From assembly GCA_904420255.1 (NCBI GenBank), contig CAJFUT010000096.1, positions 1 through 7,786 on the forward strand: a stretch of 7,786 bases of DNA, in the 5' to 3' direction. Positions 4,851 to 7,786 of the stretch are shown here, one piece after another (position 1 is the first letter of the stretch; every line of letters starts with the position of its first letter). A program made the position numbers and the translations under genes. Below the pieces are notes generated by a model. The model saw nothing but the letters and a program-made list of their open reading frames with translations, was not told where the DNA came from and ran no database searches. The stretch is from an uncultured Angelakisella sp. GTDB lineage: Bacteria > Bacillota > Clostridia > Oscillospirales > Ruminococcaceae.

Positions 4851-5582
4851 ATGAAGTTTTTCCTTCTGCTTTTCACCGCCGTCCTGATCCTCTGCTCCTG
4901 CTCCTCCTGGGAAGCCACGCCCTCCCAGGTCCAAGCGGAAAGCCTGCCTCCGGAGCCGGCTTCTTCCCAAGCGGCTGCCTCTTCCTCCAGTCTTTCTTCC
5001 TCCGCCTCCTCCAGTGCTTCCTCTTCCTCTTTCACCGGACCATACGCCGCGGATCCCGGCCCGGACGACCCCCGCTCCCTGGTGGACCAGGAAACCCTCC
5101 AGTGGGTCTGGACCTTCCTCCAGTATTTCTATGCCACCCCCTTTGAGGACCCCAGCGAAATTCCTGCCCGGGATGTTTACTGGTTTGCCTTCACCCGGAT
5201 TGCCCGGGACGCCTGGGACGCTGATTCCCAGCAGGTGATGGCGGACCTGGAAAAGAATGGCCAGGCCTTTCCCATCCCCCGGGAGGCGGCGGAGGAGATG
5301 ATCGCCAAAACCTTCGGCCTTGAGGACCTTCCTTATGAGGGGGACGTGGCTTACGACCCGGACCAGGACACCTACCGCTACTACTTTGCCCACGGCGAGC
5401 CGGATGTGTCGATTTACTTCCTGGATTTTCAGGAGCTGGGGGATTCGGTTTACACCTGCTCCGCCGAGGCCTCCCCCCAATGGGAGAGCTCAGAAATCCA
5501 TTTCCTCTCCTTCACCTTTCAGATTGTGGAGGACGGCGGCGAAGCTTATTGCCAGGCACTTTCCCTTTCGGTGCAGCCTTGA
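4851..5582 (+). CDS. Putative lipoprotein with Ser-rich linker
   Basis: I recognise no family. The 243-residue product starts with a lipoprotein signal peptide: MKFF, a hydrophobic stretch (LLLFTAVLIL) and a lipobox L14-C15-S16-C17, so Cys17 is the likely lipidated residue (Cys15 is an alternative). Residues 33-60 are a flexible linker of Pro, Ala and a run dominated by Ser. A compact extracytoplasmic domain at about 76-241 is rich in aromatic and acidic residues (QWVWTFLQYFYATPFEDP; DVYWFAFTRIARDAW; YDPDQDTYRYYFAHGEPDVSIYFLDF). Cys203 and Cys234 could pair. The ATG follows GGGAGGAG by 5 bases, and the gene starts 24 bases after the MerR gene, so they are probably cotranscribed. Its role beside a regulator and an efflux pump is unknown. 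Confidence 0.8.
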   Translation: MKFFLLLFTAVLILCSCSSWEATPSQVQAESLPPEPASSQAAASSSSLSSSASSSASSSSFTGPYAADPGPDDPRSLVDQETLQWVWTFLQYFYATPFEDPSEIPARDVYWFAFTRIARDAWDADSQQVMADLEKNGQAFPIPREAAEEMIAKTFGLEDLPYEGDVAYDPDQDTYRYYFAHGEPDVSIYFLDFQELGDSVYTCSAEASPQWESSEIHFLSFTFQIVEDGGEAYCQALSLSVQP

Positions 5583-5609
5583 CTTTAAACCTAGTTGAGG
5601 GTGTATGAT
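5579..5609 (+). promoter_or_regulatory. Candidate MerR-type promoter/operator before the MATE gene
   Basis: TTGACT (5579-5584) and TATGAT (5604-5609), each 5 of 6 to consensus, are separated by 19 bases. That spacing is too long for ordinary sigma-A promoters but is the hallmark of promoters activated by MerR regulators. Inside the spacer AACCT (5588-5592) and AGGGT (5598-5602) form an imperfect dyad (4 of 5 pairs) centred at 5595, one base from the spacer midpoint. The -35 overlaps the stop codon of the lipoprotein gene. Predicted start near 5616. A chance match is possible. Confidence 0.45.
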
Positions 5610-5647
5610 AAAAAGGATCCTATCAACAGGAAAGAGGTTGAAAGCTT

Positions 5648-7069
5648 ATGTCCGCGAAAGCCATGGACCCCCGGAAGCAGGCCATCTTTGAAACGGCCCC
5701 GGTGCCCCGGGCCATCCTGACCCTGGCGGTTCCCACCATCATCAGCCAGCTTATCACCCTGGCCTACAACCTGGCGGACTCCTTCTTTGTGGGCCGCACC
5801 GGCAACCCCCACATGGTGGCCGCCGTGGCCCTGGTCTACCCCATCTTCTCCATGACCACCGCCTTCGCCAACCTCTTCGGCATCGGCGGCGGCAGCCTCA
5901 TCTCCCGGCTGCTGGGGGCAAAGCGCCCGGAGCAGGCCCGGCAGGTCTGCGTTTTCAGCTTCTATGGGGCCATTGCGGCATCGGCCCTTTTCTCCCTGGT
6001 CATCTTCCTCTTCCTGGACCCCATCCTCTACGCGGTGGGGGCCTCCCCGGATACCATTGAATACGCCCGGGAGTATATGCTCTGGATTCTGGTGCTGGGC
6101 GGGGTGCCGACGGTGCTTTCCGCCGTCCAGGCCCACCTGGTGCGGAACGTGGGCTATGCCCGTCAGGCCAGTGTGGGGCTGGGGCTGGGGGCGGTGCTGA
6201 ACATCATCCTGGACCCCCTCTTTATGTTCGTCATCCTCCCGGAGGGGCAGGAGGTCATCGGCGCCGCCGTGGCCACCATGCTCTCCAACCTCATCGCCAC
6301 CCTCTATTTTGTCTGGGTCATCCTGGGGCTGCGGGACAAGACCGTCCTCTCCCTCAACCCCGCCCGGGGGCTGCCGGAGCGGCGGAACATCCTCTCGGTG
6401 CTTTCGGTGGGGCTTCCCTCCGCCCTCACCATCCTTTTCTACGACATGACCAACGTCACCCTCAACGCCCTCATGTCCGCCTACGGGGATTTCCAGGTGG
6501 CGGCCCTGGGCATCGTCCTCAAGGCGGAGCGGATCCCCCTCAATACCGGGGTGGGCCTCTGCCAGGGCGTCATGCCCCTCATCTCCTACAACTACTCCGC
6601 CGGCAACCACGACCGGATGGATTCGGTGATCCGCACCGCCCGGGTCTGGGGCCTCATTGTGGCCGGGGCCAGCATCCTCTTTTATGAGCTCTTTGCCGGG
6701 CCGGTGATCCGGGTCTTTATGAGCGTCAGCGCCGGGGACGCCGCGGCGGCCCTGGAAACGGTGGCCTACGGCACCTTCTTCCTCCGGCTGCGGTGCCTGG
6801 CCTCCCCCTTCGCCTTCCTCTGCTTCCACACCACCTACACCCTCCAGGCCATGGGGGAGGGGCGGGCCACCCTCTTTATCTCCACCCTGCGCCAGCTGGT
6901 CATCTATATCCCCATCATGTTCCTCATGGACAGCCTGTTCCAGACCACCGGCCTGGTGATTTCCCAGACGGTGGCGGAAATCATCTCCATGTTCCTGGCT
7001 TTCTACGTCTTTGCCCGGATCCGGGCCAAGAAAAAGGCCGAGCTGGCCGCCGCCCCCAAGGGTGCGTAA
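5648..7069 (+). CDS. MATE family multidrug/metabolite efflux transporter
   Basis: MATE proteins are inner-membrane antiporters that export drugs or metabolites in exchange for Na+ or H+. The 473-residue product has the usual size and twelve predicted membrane helices in two similar halves. TM1 carries the family signature at 29-52 (PTIISQLITLAYNLADSFFVG, including Asn41 and Asp44). Also visible are FGIGGGSLISRLLGA (77-91), NIILDPLFMF (185-194) at the end of the N-terminal half, and QGVMPLISYNYSAGN (306-320), the equivalent conserved loop in the second half. The C-terminal tail is short and basic (RIRAKKKAEL). The ATG at 5648 has AGGAAAGAGG (5628-5637) 10 bases upstream; a second ATG at codon 6 is possible. 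It follows the lipoprotein gene by 65 bases, with its own candidate promoter in the gap. Substrate cannot be told from sequence. Confidence 0.93.
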   Translation: MSAKAMDPRKQAIFETAPVPRAILTLAVPTIISQLITLAYNLADSFFVGRTGNPHMVAAVALVYPIFSMTTAFANLFGIGGGSLISRLLGAKRPEQARQVCVFSFYGAIAASALFSLVIFLFLDPILYAVGASPDTIEYAREYMLWILVLGGVPTVLSAVQAHLVRNVGYARQASVGLGLGAVLNIILDPLFMFVILPEGQEVIGAAVATMLSNLIATLYFVWVILGLRDKTVLSLNPARGLPERRNILSVLSVGLPSALTILFYDMTNVTLNALMSAYGDFQVAALGIVLKAERIPLNTGVGLCQGVMPLISYNYSAGNHDRMDSVIRTARVWGLIVAGASILFYELFAGPVIRVFMSVSAGDAAAALETVAYGTFFLRLRCLASPFAFLCFHTTYTLQAMGEGRATLFISTLRQLVIYIPIMFLMDSLFQTTGLVISQTVAEIISMFLAFYVFARIRAKKKAELAAAPKGA

Positions 7070-7095
7070 CAAATCCGCCATCCCCAACGCCATAC

Positions 7096-7145
7096 TGCGC
7101 CGCCCCCGCCTTCGGGAAAACCGAAGGCGGGGGCGGCAGCGTTTT
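7096..7145 (+). terminator. Strong intrinsic terminator after the MATE gene
   Basis: A 17-bp perfect stem: arm 7099-7115 (begins GCCGCCCCCG) pairs with 7121-7137 across the loop GAAAA. The stem extends three more pairs (TGC with GCG, including a T-G pair) around a bulged A at 7138, and TTTT follows at 7142-7145. The minus strand lacks a T tract after the stem, so it mainly serves the plus-strand gene, although the stem lies between two convergent genes. Confidence 0.88.
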
Positions 7146-7162
7146 GGGGGAACGCATAAAAT

Positions 7163-7786
7163 TCAGTTGGCATCCGCCGGGATGGGCTTGATGAAGCGGC
7201 CCACCCCGCCCTGGGTGACGTCCCGGAGGTAGGTGTCCACCTCCAGGAGCCAGAGGTAATCGATGCCCCGCTCCGGGAGGCCGTCAAATTCGGCCGCCGC
7301 CTGGAGCTGTTCCTCCAGCCGGGGGTTTTCGGTGAGGAGGAAGAAATCGTAGACGGTGATGGTTTCATCCTGATACACCATGTAATCTTCCACATCCTCC
7401 AACTCCCGGCCATAGACGCGGCGGAGGGAAAGGTTGCCCCGGATATAGGGCTGGAGGAAGGGGATGCGCACCCCTGGGGTTTCCAGTTCCTCATTGAGGT
7501 ATACCTGGAGCAGGACGGGGGAAACTTTGGAGGCGTTTATGTCGCTATATTCCAGCCGTAGCCGCACCGCCGTCATCCTGCCATAAAGGGAGAGGCCCCC
7601 TTCCGCATTGGTGGAATATTTCTCCCCGGTAGAACTATAGGGGAAAACCGAGGTCTCCAGCGTCATCACTTCATAAGGAGGCTCGGTAAACTGTTCCCAC
7701 CCCTCGCCATTGGGGTCATGGATGCCGATGTCCTCGGGGATATCCAGGAAGTAGCCCACATCCTCCAGGGCGTAGGGGGTGGCGAA
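7163..7786 (-). CDS. Hypothetical protein, 5' end outside the window
   Basis: The frame is open from the right edge (7786) to a TGA at 7163-7165, giving 207 visible C-terminal residues. A GTG at 7759 is not a convincing start: the frame continues upstream without a stop, and the purines just before it are only 2 bases away. The visible part has no membrane segment, is acidic, and alternates strand-like segments (MTAVRLRLEYSD; SPVLLQVYLNEEL; TITVYDFFLLTE) with short helices, so it looks like a folded soluble or extracytoplasmic domain. The last 40 residues contain YLWLLEVDTYLRDVTQGGVG. No family is recognised. It converges on the MATE gene with the terminator at 7096-7145 between them; its own promoter and any signal peptide lie beyond 7786. 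Confidence 0.75.
   Translation of the reverse strand, partial: FATPYALEDVGYFLDIPEDIGIHDPNGEGWEQFTEPPYEVMTLETSVFPYSSTGEKYSTNAEGGLSLYGRMTAVRLRLEYSDINASKVSPVLLQVYLNEELETPGVRIPFLQPYIRGNLSLRRVYGRELEDVEDYMVYQDETITVYDFFLLTENPRLEEQLQAAAEFDGLPERGIDYLWLLEVDTYLRDVTQGGVGRFIKPIPADAN

Noticed and set aside
3930..5480. Open frame of 516 codons on the minus strand opposite the MerR and lipoprotein genes
   Set aside because: Shadow of GC-rich coding on the other strand: Gly/Arg/His-rich composition, no family motifs, and it spans two clearly coding plus-strand genes and a terminator.
5591..7093. Open frame of 500 codons on the minus strand opposite the MATE gene
   Set aside because: Gly/Asp/His/Glu-rich translation with no recognisable motif, exactly antisense to an unmistakable membrane transporter.
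7757..7759. GTG at 7759 as the true start of the right-edge gene
   Set aside because: The frame stays open to the window end, and the purine run is only two bases from the GTG, so the gene more likely begins beyond 7786.

Overview
The window looks like a chromosomal segment of a high-GC member of the Clostridia. Oscillospiraceae/Ruminococcaceae-like is my best guess from the very GC-rich third codon positions, strong purine-rich Shine-Dalgarno sites, GTG/TTG starts, a cysteine-containing 49-residue L33 and a short single-span SecE. The taxonomic assignment is inference; no rRNA or other definitive marker is present.

Layout. Positions 1-209 are intergenic with two perfect hairpins that look like a dispersed repeat element. 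Positions 210-1313 (minus) encode an unrecognised single-pass membrane protein with a basic, Lys/Pro/Ala-rich cytoplasmic tail and an acidic extracytoplasmic C-terminal region. Positions 1314-1611 are a divergent control region with two extended -10 promoters, one per direction. From 1612 to 3909 (plus) runs a core translation/secretion/transcription cluster: rpmG (L33), secE, nusG, rplK (L11), rplA (L1). Three structured RNA regions punctuate it: a hairpin plus T7 tract at the predicted transcript 5' end, a 141-nt GC-rich leader before rplK, and a probable L1-binding site between rplK and rplA. A strong intrinsic terminator follows rplA, so the rplJ-rplL pair that often comes next is not adjacent here.

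Positions 3999-7069 (plus) hold an accessory module: a MerR-family regulator with a large C-terminal sensor region, a Ser-rich-linker lipoprotein, and a 12-helix MATE-family efflux transporter, closed by a 17-bp-stem terminator. The gap before the MATE gene contains a -35/-10 pair with a 19-bp spacer and an imperfect dyad centred in it. That is the geometry MerR proteins act on, so the simplest model is that the MerR protein senses a compound and activates the exporter. A convergent minus-strand gene of unknown function enters from the right edge (7786 down to 7163) and is incomplete.

I see no CRISPR array, tRNA, rRNA, insertion sequence or phage gene. The most interesting leads are the MerR/lipoprotein/MATE module with its candidate operator, the Cys cluster in the MerR sensor region, and the unusual RNA leaders of the ribosomal operon. 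None of these amounts to proof of a new system.
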